A DNA stretch of 64,000 nucleotides. Origin: Hungatella sp. UBA3048. GTDB taxonomy: Bacteria > Bacillota > Clostridia > Lachnospirales > Lachnospiraceae. Position 1 is the first letter of the stretch; every line of letters begins with the position of its first letter. Of the stretch, positions 1-8,471 are shown piece by piece. A model generated the notes under the pieces. It searched no databases and was not told where the DNA came from. It saw nothing but the letters and a program-made list of their open reading frames with translations. The stretch covers positions 87,238 to 151,237 of the forward strand of contig DFCS01000012.1 of assembly GCA_002367105.1 (NCBI GenBank), written 5' to 3'. Made by a program: the position numbers and the translations under genes.

Positions 1-696
1 CTTCCTGCCGGCCTCGTCGCTGTCATCCGGATAAAGAAACAGGGTCAGATTCTTTTTTATATCCTCTTTATCAAAGGAAATCCCTTCTTTTATAATTTCC
101 TCATCGATGGTTTCCAAGTCAAACAGATGAAGCTTGTTGGTCCGTCCATGATAACCGGTCACCCCTATGTCATACATTCTGGAGCGAACGGTCAGCCCTC
201 CAAAGGCCACGGGATAACTGACTTCTGTCCTGGTAAGCCAGCTGTTCTCCTCGATCCATGGATTGGGATTCTCCGCCTGAAGATGGTCATCAAAGCTCTG
301 CTTAAATAAACCGAAATGATAATTAAGGCCAATACCGTCTCCGTTTAAACCAAGGGTTGCCATGGAATCCAGAAAACAGGCGGCAAGACGTCCCAGACCG
401 CCGTTTCCAAGAGAAGGCTCCGGCTCCATTTCCTCGATCTCACAAATATCTCTGCCGTTCTTTATAAGAAGCTGGCGGACCTCCTCATACATACCAAGGT
501 TGATCAGATTATTGGAAAGCAGTTTGCCGATTAAAAATTCCGCAGATATATAATATACCTTTTTCTTTTCTTCCTCCTGCCGTCTATTCTCCGATTCCTC
601 CTGCACGATTTTCAGCAATGCAGTGTATATCTCCTTATTCGTACACTGATTTACCGCTTTTTTATATATTTCAAAAATCCGTTGCTCAAGATTCAT
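1..696 (-). CDS. glgP: Glycogen/alpha-glucan phosphorylase, N-terminal part (gene runs off the window)
   Basis: This is the first 232 codons of a glycogen/maltodextrin phosphorylase, which releases glucose-1-phosphate from alpha-1,4-glucans in the cytoplasm. I translated it by hand because it has no stop inside the window. The hallmark GNGGLGRLAACFLDS lies near residues 97-111, preceded by YYISAEFLIGKLL and followed by GLNYHFGLFKQ and NPWIEENSW, all typical of the family. The PLP-binding lysine lies in the missing C-terminal part. The ATG at 694-696 follows a GGAGA ribosome site. A divergent AraC-type regulator gene starts about 150 bp away and could control it. The family is sure; the choice between glycogen and maltodextrin phosphorylase cannot be made from this part. 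Confidence 0.93.
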   Translation of the reverse strand, partial: MNLEQRIFEIYKKAVNQCTNKEIYTALLKIVQEESENRRQEEEKKKVYYISAEFLIGKLLSNNLINLGMYEEVRQLLIKNGRDICEIEEMEPEPSLGNGGLGRLAACFLDSMATLGLNGDGIGLNYHFGLFKQSFDDHLQAENPNPWIEENSWLTRTEVSYPVAFGGLTVRSRMYDIGVTGYHGRTNKLHLFDLETIDEEIIKEGISFDKEDIKKNLTLFLYPDDSDEAGRK

Positions 697-847
697 AATA
701 ACGTCTCCTTATTTGTTTTCTTTACCATTACTCTAGTATTATAGTATCCCAGACGGTGTTTATCTTGCAGCATCCTGGCATAATATGATACAATACTATC
801 ATTAATCACTTAACGACCACTTAACTATCTTGGAAAATAGGTGTTAT

Positions 848-1744
848 ATGAATATTATACAGTACGAAAACTATCAGGAAAAGCGGGAACAGGACCCTTC
901 CGGTTTTCCTTACCTGACTTATCCCTGCACCATACCCCTGGATTTTAACAAGGTTCCTTTGCACTGGCACGATGAAATGGAATTCATCTACATTAAGAAA
1001 GGGTCCGGCCTTGTGTCGGTGGATTTTGTTTCCTATGAAGTCCATGGCGGCGACATCATCGTCGTCTGCCCAGGTATGCTTCATACCATCGAAAAGTGGA
1101 AGCAGGAATCCATGGAATATGAGAATATAATCTTTGACTTAACCCTGCTGCGTTCCAGACATCCGGATATCTGCTGGGAATCCTACCTCTCTCCCATCAG
1201 CCGGAGGCAGAAAAATCTTCCGGTTCATGTGACAAAATACTTCCCCTGCTACAGTGGAATCGCTTCCTGCTTAGACCAGATCGATCAAGTCCGTGAGACA
1301 TTTCCGGAAGGCTACGAGCTGCTAATCAAAGGGAAGTTATTGGAATTGTTTTTTCTTTTCTGGAGCAATGAGGAAGCATCTTCTTCCCCGCCTCCCCGCC
1401 CCCCAAAAGAATTGGAACGGACCAGGCAGATCCTTAAATATGTGGAACAGCATTACACCAGGCCCCTTTCTATCGAAGAAGTATCAGACGCCTGCGGCAT
1501 GAGCCAGTCTCATTTTATGAGATTTTTTAAGAATACCATAGGGATGCCCTTTACTGCTTACTTAAATGATTACCGCCTGACCATGGCCTCCCGGCTGCTC
1601 CTCTCCTCTGAGGATTCGGTACTTACCATTGCAGGTGATACGGGGTTTAACAATCTGTCTTATTTTAACCGGATCTTCAAGGAAAAATTCGGAATAACTC
1701 CCAGGGAATTCAGACGGCATATGGATATTCCTCCCTCTGTCTGA
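848..1744 (+). CDS. AraC-family transcriptional regulator with N-terminal cupin
   Basis: DNA-binding regulator. The N-terminal half is a cupin-like sensor (PLHWHDEMEFIYIKKG near residue 36). The C-terminal ~100 residues carry two helix-turn-helix units (LSIEEVSDACGMSQSHFMRF and the later NNLSYFNRIFKEKFGITP), the standard AraC/XylS arrangement. I prefer the ATG at 848, four bases after AGGTG; an upstream in-frame TTG at 830 lacks a good ribosome site. It is divergent from the phosphorylase gene and followed after 36 bp by tspO in the same direction. A role in carbohydrate sensing is inferred from the neighbour and the cupin only. Confidence 0.9.
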   Translation: MNIIQYENYQEKREQDPSGFPYLTYPCTIPLDFNKVPLHWHDEMEFIYIKKGSGLVSVDFVSYEVHGGDIIVVCPGMLHTIEKWKQESMEYENIIFDLTLLRSRHPDICWESYLSPISRRQKNLPVHVTKYFPCYSGIASCLDQIDQVRETFPEGYELLIKGKLLELFFLFWSNEEASSSPPPRPPKELERTRQILKYVEQHYTRPLSIEEVSDACGMSQSHFMRFFKNTIGMPFTAYLNDYRLTMASRLLLSSEDSVLTIAGDTGFNNLSYFNRIFKEKFGITPREFRRHMDIPPSV

Positions 1745-1780
1745 ATATGATAGTATCAAATCATAGACAGGTGAAGCTAT

Positions 1781-2245
1781 ATGGATCGAAACCGGATAAA
1801 ACTATCTGCTTTTACCGCGGTTCCCTTAGGGGTTGGGGCCTTAACAGTATATTTGACGAGAAACGGCTTGTCCATATATAAAACCTTAACTCTTCCTGCC
1901 TTTTCTCCCCCTATATGGCTGCTTCCGGTCATCTGGACCGTTCTATATATCCTCATGGGGTTTGGCTCCTATCTTGCCGCTTCCTCGCCGTCTCACAGAA
2001 AAGGAGAGGCTCTCCGGTTATATGGAATCCAGCTGCTTTTAAACTTCCTCCGGAGCCTGGTGTTTTTCAATCTGAAAAGTTATTTGCTGTCATTTTTAAT
2101 TCTCATGTTCCTTTGGTATTCCATTGTAAAAATGATATCTGCCTTCTGGACTGTCAACCCGGATGCGGCAGTTTTACAGGTTCCTTATTTAATTTGGATC
2201 ACATTTACCGGGTACTTAAACCTGGGGGTCATGTTTCTTAATTAA
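1781..2245 (+). CDS. tspO: TspO/MBR family membrane protein
   Basis: A 154-residue integral membrane protein with five predicted hydrophobic segments, the normal size of bacterial TspO. Family marks are PPIWLLPVIWTVLYILMG around residues 44-61, LLLNFLRSLVFF in the middle and VPYLIWITFTGYLNL near the end. TspO proteins bind porphyrins or other tetrapyrroles; their role in anaerobes is unclear. The third segment has Arg where tryptophan is common (NFLRSL rather than NFLWSL). It is probably co-transcribed with the AraC gene and ends at a bidirectional terminator. Confidence 0.88.
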   Translation: MDRNRIKLSAFTAVPLGVGALTVYLTRNGLSIYKTLTLPAFSPPIWLLPVIWTVLYILMGFGSYLAASSPSHRKGEALRLYGIQLLLNFLRSLVFFNLKSYLLSFLILMFLWYSIVKMISAFWTVNPDAAVLQVPYLIWITFTGYLNLGVMFLN

Positions 2246-2279
2246 AGGAAAAACCATTCTGCATAAAGGCACAAAAAGG

Positions 2280-2320
2280 AGCAAGGCCAAGGCAACGTTT
2301 TTTGTTGCTTTGGCCTTGCT
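2280..2320. terminator. Bidirectional intrinsic terminator between tspO and xdhC
   Basis: An almost perfect 17-bp inverted repeat (arms 2280-2296 and 2304-2320, one wobble position) with a T-rich loop. A-rich sequence lies on the left and AT-rich sequence on the right. It lies between converging genes and only two bases from the xdhC stop, so it can serve both strands. Confidence 0.75.
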
Positions 2321-2322
2321 AT

Positions 2323-2817
2323 TTAGGAAGAAAGTTTTCCCAATCTGCGGAGCATGGTTTTCTCTACCGCATTCAGAATATTCTCATAGCCTGTGCACCG
2401 GCATAAATGGCCGGACATCAGCTTTCTTAACTCATCTCTGGTATACTCTTTGCCGCTTTCTAAAATTTCCACCGCTGACATGATAAATCCCGGTGTACAG
2501 AATCCGCACTGGACCGCTGCCTCGTCGATAAATGCCTGCTGGATATCGGAAAGCTCTCCGTTAGGTCCCATAAGGCATTCCAGAGTCCGGATATCTTTTC
2601 CATCTGCCCAGACAGCCAGGTAGATGCAGGAATTGAAGCATTCATGGTCTATGATCACGTTACAGGCTCCGCACTCTCCTACCTCACAGCCTTTTTTTAC
2701 GGAAGTCAGCCGGTAATCATCCCGCAGCATATCCGTAAGGGAAGCCCGGACATCTACCATTGTTTCTGTATATTTTCCATTGATGGTACATTTTACTAAC
2801 TTATATTGTGCCGGCAT
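2323..2817 (-). CDS. xdhC: Xanthine dehydrogenase / molybdenum hydroxylase, [2Fe-2S] subunit
   Basis: Small iron-sulfur subunit (164 residues) of a three-subunit molybdenum hydroxylase, which passes electrons from the molybdenum site to FAD. The plant-type cluster ligands are in GCEVGECGACNV (about residues 43-54) and the second cluster in CGFCTPGF and CRCTGY in the C-terminal half. Its ATG overlaps the xdhB stop by one base (TAATG), a sign of translational coupling. It is the last gene of xdhA-xdhB-xdhC. Substrate is inferred as xanthine or a related purine from the adjacent guanine deaminase. Confidence 0.93.
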   Translation of the reverse strand: MPAQYKLVKCTINGKYTETMVDVRASLTDMLRDDYRLTSVKKGCEVGECGACNVIIDHECFNSCIYLAVWADGKDIRTLECLMGPNGELSDIQQAFIDEAAVQCGFCTPGFIMSAVEILESGKEYTRDELRKLMSGHLCRCTGYENILNAVEKTMLRRLGKLSS

Positions 2818-3698
2818 TAGATCTCACCTCCTGAAAGTTTCACCGAATCTATGAAACAACGGGTTGCCATTTCCACGGCGATGTGCTTACGGAAATCTTT
2901 TGAGGCCCGCCAGCTATCCCGGGGATTGATGTCTGCAAGGACTTCTTTTCCAAAGGCTTCTGCCAGTTCTTTTGATACCAGCTGTCCCTTTGCCAGGCTT
3001 TCCGCGCTTTTCGTGCGCATAGGAATCGGGCCTGCTACTCCAAAAGCGATCCTGATGTCTTCTACTAACTTTTTATCCTCCGACAGCTTGACATTTACGG
3101 AACAGCCTGTGGTGGCGATATCCATGGCGTTTCTGTTGGCATATTTGATATAATGGCCCTTGTATCCCTCATAACTCTTTTTGGGAATGATCACCGCAGT
3201 CTGCAGCTCTCCTTCTCTGATATCCACGGTTCCTGCTTTTATATAGAATTCACTGATCGGGATCCGGCGGATGCCTTCCGGGCCTGTCAGCTCGATCACT
3301 GCATCCCATGCAAAAAGCGTAGATGCTGAATCCGCTGAGGTAACACCGTTACAGGTGTTTCCTCCAATCGTTGCTATGTTTCTGATCTGGGGACCGCCAA
3401 CCATATCTACTGCTTCTCCAAGGACATTGATGTATTCCTGGATAATCGGATCTTTTGTTATATGGGAAAAACTGGTAAGAGAGCCAATGCGTATGGCCTC
3501 TTCCTCATCAAGCTTCACTCCCCTCATTTCATCGATCATATAAATACTGATCAATTCTTTACCGGCACGTTTTCCTTCCCGCATCTGTATTAAGACATCG
3601 CTGCCGCCAGCTATGATCTGTGCCTCCGGATGTTCCATCCGCAGCTTTACCGCCTCTTCTACAGTATTTGCTTCATATAATGCTTTCATATCATACAT
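2817..3698 (-). CDS. xdhB: Xanthine dehydrogenase / molybdenum hydroxylase, FAD-binding subunit
   Basis: FAD-binding subunit (293 residues, close to E. coli XdhB). The FAD motifs are IIAGGSDVLIQMREG (about residues 28-42) and IRNIATIGGNTCNG (about 105-118), as in CO-dehydrogenase flavoprotein-like subunits; the C-terminal domain follows. It takes electrons from the 2Fe-2S subunit and reduces an acceptor. The start follows AAGGAGGAATGCTCT. It lies between xdhA (34 bp upstream) and xdhC (one-base overlap). Confidence 0.93.
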   Translation of the reverse strand: MYDMKALYEANTVEEAVKLRMEHPEAQIIAGGSDVLIQMREGKRAGKELISIYMIDEMRGVKLDEEEAIRIGSLTSFSHITKDPIIQEYINVLGEAVDMVGGPQIRNIATIGGNTCNGVTSADSASTLFAWDAVIELTGPEGIRRIPISEFYIKAGTVDIREGELQTAVIIPKKSYEGYKGHYIKYANRNAMDIATTGCSVNVKLSEDKKLVEDIRIAFGVAGPIPMRTKSAESLAKGQLVSKELAEAFGKEVLADINPRDSWRASKDFRKHIAVEMATRCFIDSVKLSGGEI

Positions 3699-3732
3699 AG
3701 AGCATTCCTCCTTGCTATTAAGTTGTTACCGT

Positions 3733-6015
3733 TCAAAAAAGTCCCTCTTCCTTGAACCGTTTAAATAATGCCTGGGATGTCATTGGTATCTGGTACATGC
3801 TCACACCTGTTGCATTTAAAATGGCATTACGGATTGCCGGAGCCACTGGACATGCCGGAGGTTCTCCCAGAGCTTTCGTTCCAAATGCACTGGTAGGTTC
3901 ATAGTTTTCCACAAACTGAGCCTCCAGGTGAGGATGGTCCATAGCAGTGGATAATTTATAATCCAGAAGATTGTCATTTAAAGTTCTGCCTGTTTTTCCG
4001 TCGATAAGAAGCTGTTCTGAAAGAGCATAGCCGATACCCATGCTCATTCCTCCATGAACCTGAGCCTCAGCAAGTGCCGGGTTGATCAGCTGTCCGCAGT
4101 CATGGACATTGATGATGTCAACTAATTTTACCTTACACATGGGAATATCCACTTCTACCTCGGCAAAGCAGCATCCAAAGGAATAGGCATTGGATTTTAT
4201 CTGATAAGTACTCTCAGAGGTCAGATGCTGGCTGTGTGACAGGCTGTAAATGGCCTCCGTGGATAATTCGCCTAAGGTCATAAGCTCTCTTCCATCAGTG
4301 GTCCGCACGATCTTTCCCTCCCTGATATCCAGGTTAAAGACCGGCATCCTGGTCAGCTCATAAGCGTAATTTAATATCCTCTCCTTTAATAAAAGCGCTG
4401 TCTGCTTTATGGCAAAGCCTCCTACATAGGTCTGCCTTGAAGCATAGCAGCCGGTTCCAAAGGGGGTGACATCCGTATCCTGGGAGGAAATTACATGGAC
4501 CATTTCAAAAGGAATGCCTAACGCATCTGCCGTCATCTGTGCAAACGCCGTATCAGCACCCTGGCCGATCTCTGTCTCCGCCAGCTGTACCTGTACGGAA
4601 CCGTCCTGATTCAGCACCATACGGCAGGAAGAGGATTCCAGACTGATGGGCCATACCGCTGTATTATACCAGAATACCGCACAGCCAATACCCTTACGGA
4701 CAGGTCCGGTCTGATTTTCGTATTCCTTCCTTTTCCGGTCGAAATCTATATAGGCCTTTCCTTTTTCAAGACATTGATTAAAGGTATCATAAAAATTTTC
4801 ATTTTTCGAAAAACCTTCCACGTATCCGACTGGCATCAGATTTTTGCGGCGGAATTCCACCGGATCCATGCCGATTGCCAGAGCGATGTCATCGGACTGG
4901 CTTTCCACGGGGAACATTGCCTGGGGAATTCCATAGCCGCGCATAGCGCCTGCCACAGGCATATTGGTAAATACCGTATAGGCATCACATTCTATATTAT
5001 CGCAGGGATATAACTGTGGGAAAGCATTCATGCCCTTTGCTGCGATTCCGTGCCCATGAGAGGCATAAGCTCCTTGGTTTGAAAAGCACTCCAGCTTACG
5101 TGCTGCAAAGGTGCCGTCAGGGCGGACCCAGCTGATGATATGACTGCGGACGGCGTGTCTTGTACGGTTGCTTACAAAAGTCTCCTCACGGGTCACATCA
5201 AGCTTGACCAGACGTCCTCCCACTACCTTTGAAAGATATGCGCAAAGCGGCTCATAAAGCGCATCCTGCTTATTTCCAAAGCCGCCGCCAATATATGGTT
5301 TGATGATGCGGACGCTACCCCACGGGATTCCAAGAGCCTGCCCTACAATCCTCCTGACAATATGTGGGATCTGGGTAGAAGATACTACGCTGATCTTACC
5401 ATTTTCTATACTGGCAAAACAAATGTGGTTCTCAATATGGCAGTGCTGAACAATGGGGGTATCATACCATTGGTCGACTTTAATAAGATCCGGCTCTTTA
5501 ATGGCTTCTTCCAGATTTCCTTTTCTGATGCTGGAATGACCCAATATGTTATTTGGGTATTTTTCATGAAGCTGAGGGGCTCCTTCTGCCATGGCCTCCT
5601 GTACGTCCAGAACAAAGGGGTATTCCTCGTACTCCACTTTTAAAGCCTTGATTGCCTGTTTTGCAGCTATTTCATTTTCTGCGATTACTGCCGCCACGTC
5701 ATCGCCGTAGAAACGCACCCGGTCCGTCAAAAGAAGGCGGTCCGACACATCCTGATGGGCAGGATCTGTTGACCATGGATGCCCGGCCGTTGGGAAATAG
5801 AACTTCGGCACGTCAAAACAGGTCACTACCTTAACGACTCCCGGTATTTTCTCTGCTTCTGAGGTATCAATGGATGTTACAACTCCATTGGCTATGGCAG
5901 AGTGGTAAATCTTAGCTACCAGAGCATTCTTCTCACAAAGATCATCGGTATATTTGGATCTTCCCGTCACCTTATCAAGTGCGTCGACACGGGCAACACT
6001 TTTTCCGATTATCAT
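3733..6015 (-). CDS. xdhA: Xanthine dehydrogenase / purine hydroxylase, molybdopterin-binding subunit
   Basis: Large catalytic subunit (760 residues from the chosen start; E. coli XdhA is 752). It begins IIGKSVARVDALDKVTGRSKYTDD as usual. Molybdopterin motifs GGGFGNK (about residue 245) and EIGQGADTAF are present, and GEPPACPVAPAI near the C-terminus holds the expected catalytic glutamate. A longer frame starts at 6123, but the ATG at 6015 has AGGAGGAG six bases upstream and fits the family start. No in-frame TGA suggests selenocysteine; selenium, if used, would be a labile ligand. An adjacent selD cluster makes a selenium-dependent hydroxylase plausible. A structured leader (6057-6160) precedes it. 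Confidence 0.93.
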   Translation of the reverse strand: MIIGKSVARVDALDKVTGRSKYTDDLCEKNALVAKIYHSAIANGVVTSIDTSEAEKIPGVVKVVTCFDVPKFYFPTAGHPWSTDPAHQDVSDRLLLTDRVRFYGDDVAAVIAENEIAAKQAIKALKVEYEEYPFVLDVQEAMAEGAPQLHEKYPNNILGHSSIRKGNLEEAIKEPDLIKVDQWYDTPIVQHCHIENHICFASIENGKISVVSSTQIPHIVRRIVGQALGIPWGSVRIIKPYIGGGFGNKQDALYEPLCAYLSKVVGGRLVKLDVTREETFVSNRTRHAVRSHIISWVRPDGTFAARKLECFSNQGAYASHGHGIAAKGMNAFPQLYPCDNIECDAYTVFTNMPVAGAMRGYGIPQAMFPVESQSDDIALAIGMDPVEFRRKNLMPVGYVEGFSKNENFYDTFNQCLEKGKAYIDFDRKRKEYENQTGPVRKGIGCAVFWYNTAVWPISLESSSCRMVLNQDGSVQVQLAETEIGQGADTAFAQMTADALGIPFEMVHVISSQDTDVTPFGTGCYASRQTYVGGFAIKQTALLLKERILNYAYELTRMPVFNLDIREGKIVRTTDGRELMTLGELSTEAIYSLSHSQHLTSESTYQIKSNAYSFGCCFAEVEVDIPMCKVKLVDIINVHDCGQLINPALAEAQVHGGMSMGIGYALSEQLLIDGKTGRTLNDNLLDYKLSTAMDHPHLEAQFVENYEPTSAFGTKALGEPPACPVAPAIRNAILNATGVSMYQIPMTSQALFKRFKEEGLF

Positions 6016-6056
6016 AGTTACTCCTCCTGTTTTAAATTCTGAAAGTAAGCAGCTTT

Positions 6057-6160
6057 CCGGTCTTTCCCTTATGAAAAGGACTGACGGAGACGAGACTTTT
6101 TCAAAGCGTAAAACGCTTATCAAAGTGATGTCGCCGCCAGTCCCTGTGTCTGTTGACCGG
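6057..6160 (-). promoter_or_regulatory. Structured leader RNA of xdhA, candidate riboswitch of unassigned class
   Basis: On the minus strand two nested helices close a 104-nt element ending about 40 nt before the xdhA ATG. P1 is CCGGTC/GACCGG (6155-6160 with 6057-6062). P2 is a 10-bp stem (6134-6143 with 6078-6087) whose only non-Watson-Crick pair is a G-U on the minus strand but an A-C mismatch on the plus strand, so the xdhA-sense strand is the one that folds. Inside P2 is a further extended hairpin with CGA/TCG, ACTTT/AAAGT and AAGCG/CGCTT steps. Large asymmetric internal loops separate P1 and P2. The rest of 6016-6369 is AT-rich with a possible -10 box near 6203-6208. I cannot match it to a named class. 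Confidence 0.55.
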
Positions 6161-6369
6161 TTATTCTGATTTTAATCAGACTGCTTTTATTGGTTAATTT
6201 TTATTATATTAATATATATTTTAGCACAAATAATACTGCTAGAACATACATAAGGGTACTGATTTTCTTTTCTTTAGCTCTGCCTGTTTAACTCCCATGT
6301 GATTCCCTCAGAAATGCTGTACATAAAAGGCATAGCAATAATTAGCATGGAATTGCATCTGTAAAATTA

Positions 6370-7650
6370 TTAAAAAATTCTATTTCCAGCCGTATATTTC
6401 CCCTTTAAATGCCTGTCATCGGACAGATAGATAAACCGTTCCAGTCTCTCTCTTAAGTTAAGTTCCTGAGGATAAGGCAAACCGCTGTCATCTAAAATCA
6501 AAGCATCAAATTCGTAACTCTCCAGGAAGCTTCCCACCTTTCCAAAGAAAGAGCCTCCGCCTAACGTTCCCAGGTAAAATGCCTCTTCCACGGTAAGTGG
6601 CTTTAAGCTTTCATCCTTTAGCCTCCATCTAAGCTTTGACACCTGAATGGCATCTGCCATAGCGCGGAAAATGGATTCCCCGCTTCCTCCTGCCACGTCA
6701 GTTCCAAGCCCTACATTCAATTCACGGTCCAGATAAGTTCTGACCGGAGCGATTCCGGAAGATAAGTTGGTATTAGACTGAGGGCAGTGAGCGATATAAA
6801 CGCCTCGCTCTTTTATTAACTTAATTTCCTCTTCGGAAGAAGAAACACAATGAGCCATAACGGTTTTCCCGTTTTCTCCGAACAGGCCAAACTGATCATA
6901 AGCATCTCCGTAAAAATCGGAAGCCGGACAAAGCTCTTTTACCCATGTAACCTCTCCCTGGTTTTCCGACAAATGGGACTGGACCGGGAGTCCTTGCTCC
7001 TTCTGCAGCCTTCCCAGCCGTACCATCAGATCATCGGTACAGGATGGAATAAACCGTGGCGTAAGGATAGGCTTTACGTTCTCGTATTTGGATCCGGTTT
7101 CTTTCAGCCAGAGGAGAGTTTCCTGCTCCGACTCTTCTGCCCCCTGTTCCCGTAAGTAATCCGGTGAATTCCGATCCATATTGACCTTGCCGATCATGGT
7201 CTTTAAACCGGTTTCTTCCATCAGATCCATTAAAAGCTCTGTGGCCGGCCTGTGAATGGTTCCAAAGATACAAGCCCTTGTAGTAGCACTTTTTTTCATG
7301 GATTCTGCAAAAATTCCATATGCCTTTTTGGCATATTCCAGATCGGCATACTTGGCTTCCTCCGGAAATGTATTGGTGTTCAGCCAATCCAAAAGCTCTA
7401 AATCCATTCCCAAACCCCGAAAGGCAAACTGAGGCGCATGGATATGAAGATCAACAAGTCCGGGTACAATGAGCATATCTCCAAAGTCCTCCAGAGGATA
7501 TTCCGCAAACTGAACCGGAAGCTCTTTGTAAACTCCTGCCGACTTCCCATCCTGACAAACCAGGTACCCCTGCTCCACCGTCTTTAACGAGTGGACATCT
7601 TCACTGTAACAAACGTTCCCTTTTAAAACAAAATTTTTACCACCAGTCAT
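6370..7650 (-). CDS. guaD: Guanine deaminase (amidohydrolase family)
   Basis: Hydrolyses guanine to xanthine and ammonia, feeding the adjacent xanthine dehydrogenase. It is a 426-residue metal-dependent amidohydrolase: PGLVDLHIHAPQ (about residues 65-76) gives the first metal histidines, and PRFIPSC, VQSHLSEN, MAHCV and LGTDVAGG follow in the order seen in guanine deaminases. I start it at the ATG at 7650, just after AGGAGGTTCT; an in-frame start at 7695 lies in the leader and lacks a ribosome site. It is separated from xdhA by 354 bp that contain a second leader. Expression is probably controlled by the riboswitch at 7735-7881. Confidence 0.93.
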   Translation of the reverse strand: MTGGKNFVLKGNVCYSEDVHSLKTVEQGYLVCQDGKSAGVYKELPVQFAEYPLEDFGDMLIVPGLVDLHIHAPQFAFRGLGMDLELLDWLNTNTFPEEAKYADLEYAKKAYGIFAESMKKSATTRACIFGTIHRPATELLMDLMEETGLKTMIGKVNMDRNSPDYLREQGAEESEQETLLWLKETGSKYENVKPILTPRFIPSCTDDLMVRLGRLQKEQGLPVQSHLSENQGEVTWVKELCPASDFYGDAYDQFGLFGENGKTVMAHCVSSSEEEIKLIKERGVYIAHCPQSNTNLSSGIAPVRTYLDRELNVGLGTDVAGGSGESIFRAMADAIQVSKLRWRLKDESLKPLTVEEAFYLGTLGGGSFFGKVGSFLESYEFDALILDDSGLPYPQELNLRERLERFIYLSDDRHLKGKYTAGNRIF

Positions 7651-7734
7651 AGAACCTCCTATTCCGTACCAGAAAATTAAAAATACGGCAGCCATAATTG
7701 CGGCATTCCATACATTCTGATAATTATACGCAAT

Positions 7735-7881
7735 AAAAAACTACCGCTATTTCCATCTGTTCACACGCACATGATAAGTATGCGGCAAAAAAGCCGGACT
7801 TATTATGGCGTGGAAACTTATAGGCAACTATTACGGTAGTTGGTAGAGACGCTCAACCAATTATGAGCATATATAAGTTCC
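7735..7881 (-). promoter_or_regulatory. Guanine-family purine riboswitch (variant) with expression platform
   Basis: The minus strand carries a purine-aptamer layout: P1 AACTTAT/ATAAGTT, P2 GCTCA/TGAGC, the J2/3 core CTCTACC and P3 CAACTA/TAGTTG with loop CCGTAA. Aptamer is 7812-7881. The specificity base before UAU is C, as in guanine sensors. Deviations from the usual core, by hand alignment, are GUCUCUACC for GUUUCUACC, C for the A before that C, and an L3 loop one base short. Downstream CGGTAGTT (7739-7746) followed by T's is complementary to AACTACCG in the P3 arm (7834-7841), so a terminator could form only when the aptamer is unfolded, which predicts a ligand-ON switch. Confidence 0.78.
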
Positions 7882-7924
7882 TTGAATGCTGATACTAAAA
7901 AATCTTGCAATTTATGACAGGTTG

Positions 7925-7954
7925 ACTATATCATATTGTACAACTATTTGTCAA
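7925..7954 (-). promoter_or_regulatory. Promoter of the guaD riboswitch transcript
   Basis: Minus-strand -35 TTGACA (7949-7954), 18-bp spacer, -10 TATAGT (7925-7930). Transcription would start near 7918, about 35 nt before the aptamer. The remaining 7955-8168 stretch is AT-rich and shows no other signal I can support. Confidence 0.7.
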
Positions 7955-8168
7955 TACACATTTTATTTTTGTACATTTTTTATAATTAGTAGTATTCTTC
8001 CCAACTTAACCAATAATTGTCGATAAATAATTCATAGATTTTTTCTATAAATAGCTTTTATTCCTGCAAGCAATAAAAAAAAGAATCATAAAGAAGCAAC
8101 CGCAGCCCTTCTCCTCTGACTCTTTTTGCTTAAATTCGTTAAAAATTTCACGTATTCCATTGATACGT

Positions 8169-8405
8169 TCAGATCAAATATTCCCCGCACTTATCATATC
8201 GGAGTCCCCTTGTCTCCATCCATTTTTCTATCTCTCCATCCCAGTCAGCCGGCATAGCCCAGGATAGTCCGCAGCCGGAAGAAATCTGTCTGGGAACCGG
8301 AATGAGCCGTCCCGGTATCCCCTCCTTCTGACACTGGGACTCCATGGCAATGGCCTCTGCTGTTGTACGGAACGTTATCACAATTTTTTGTTCTTTTTTT
8401 CTCAT
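8169..8405 (-). CDS. DUF3343 family protein, putative Se/S carrier
   Basis: A 78-residue protein of the DUF3343 family, which is described as putative selenium/sulfur carrier-like. Features are an N-terminal beta strand IVITFRTTAEAIAMES and a central SSGCGLSWAMP around residues 42-52, whose cysteine is the likely carrier residue. It is the fourth gene of the selD cluster, 66 bp after the LysR gene, on the same strand. The carrier role is inferred from family description and context. Confidence 0.82.
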   Translation of the reverse strand: MRKKEQKIVITFRTTAEAIAMESQCQKEGIPGRLIPVPRQISSGCGLSWAMPADWDGEIEKWMETRGLRYDKCGEYLI

Positions 8406-8471
8406 AATCCCTTACCTTCGTTGCGTAAAAAATACCTGTTTCATAGGTTGTTCCGGCCTTATAGGAAGATT

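Noticed and set aside
3733..6015. Selenocysteine codon in the molybdenum subunit
   Set aside because: The frame is open without TGA over the full family length; selenium would have to be a labile ligand.
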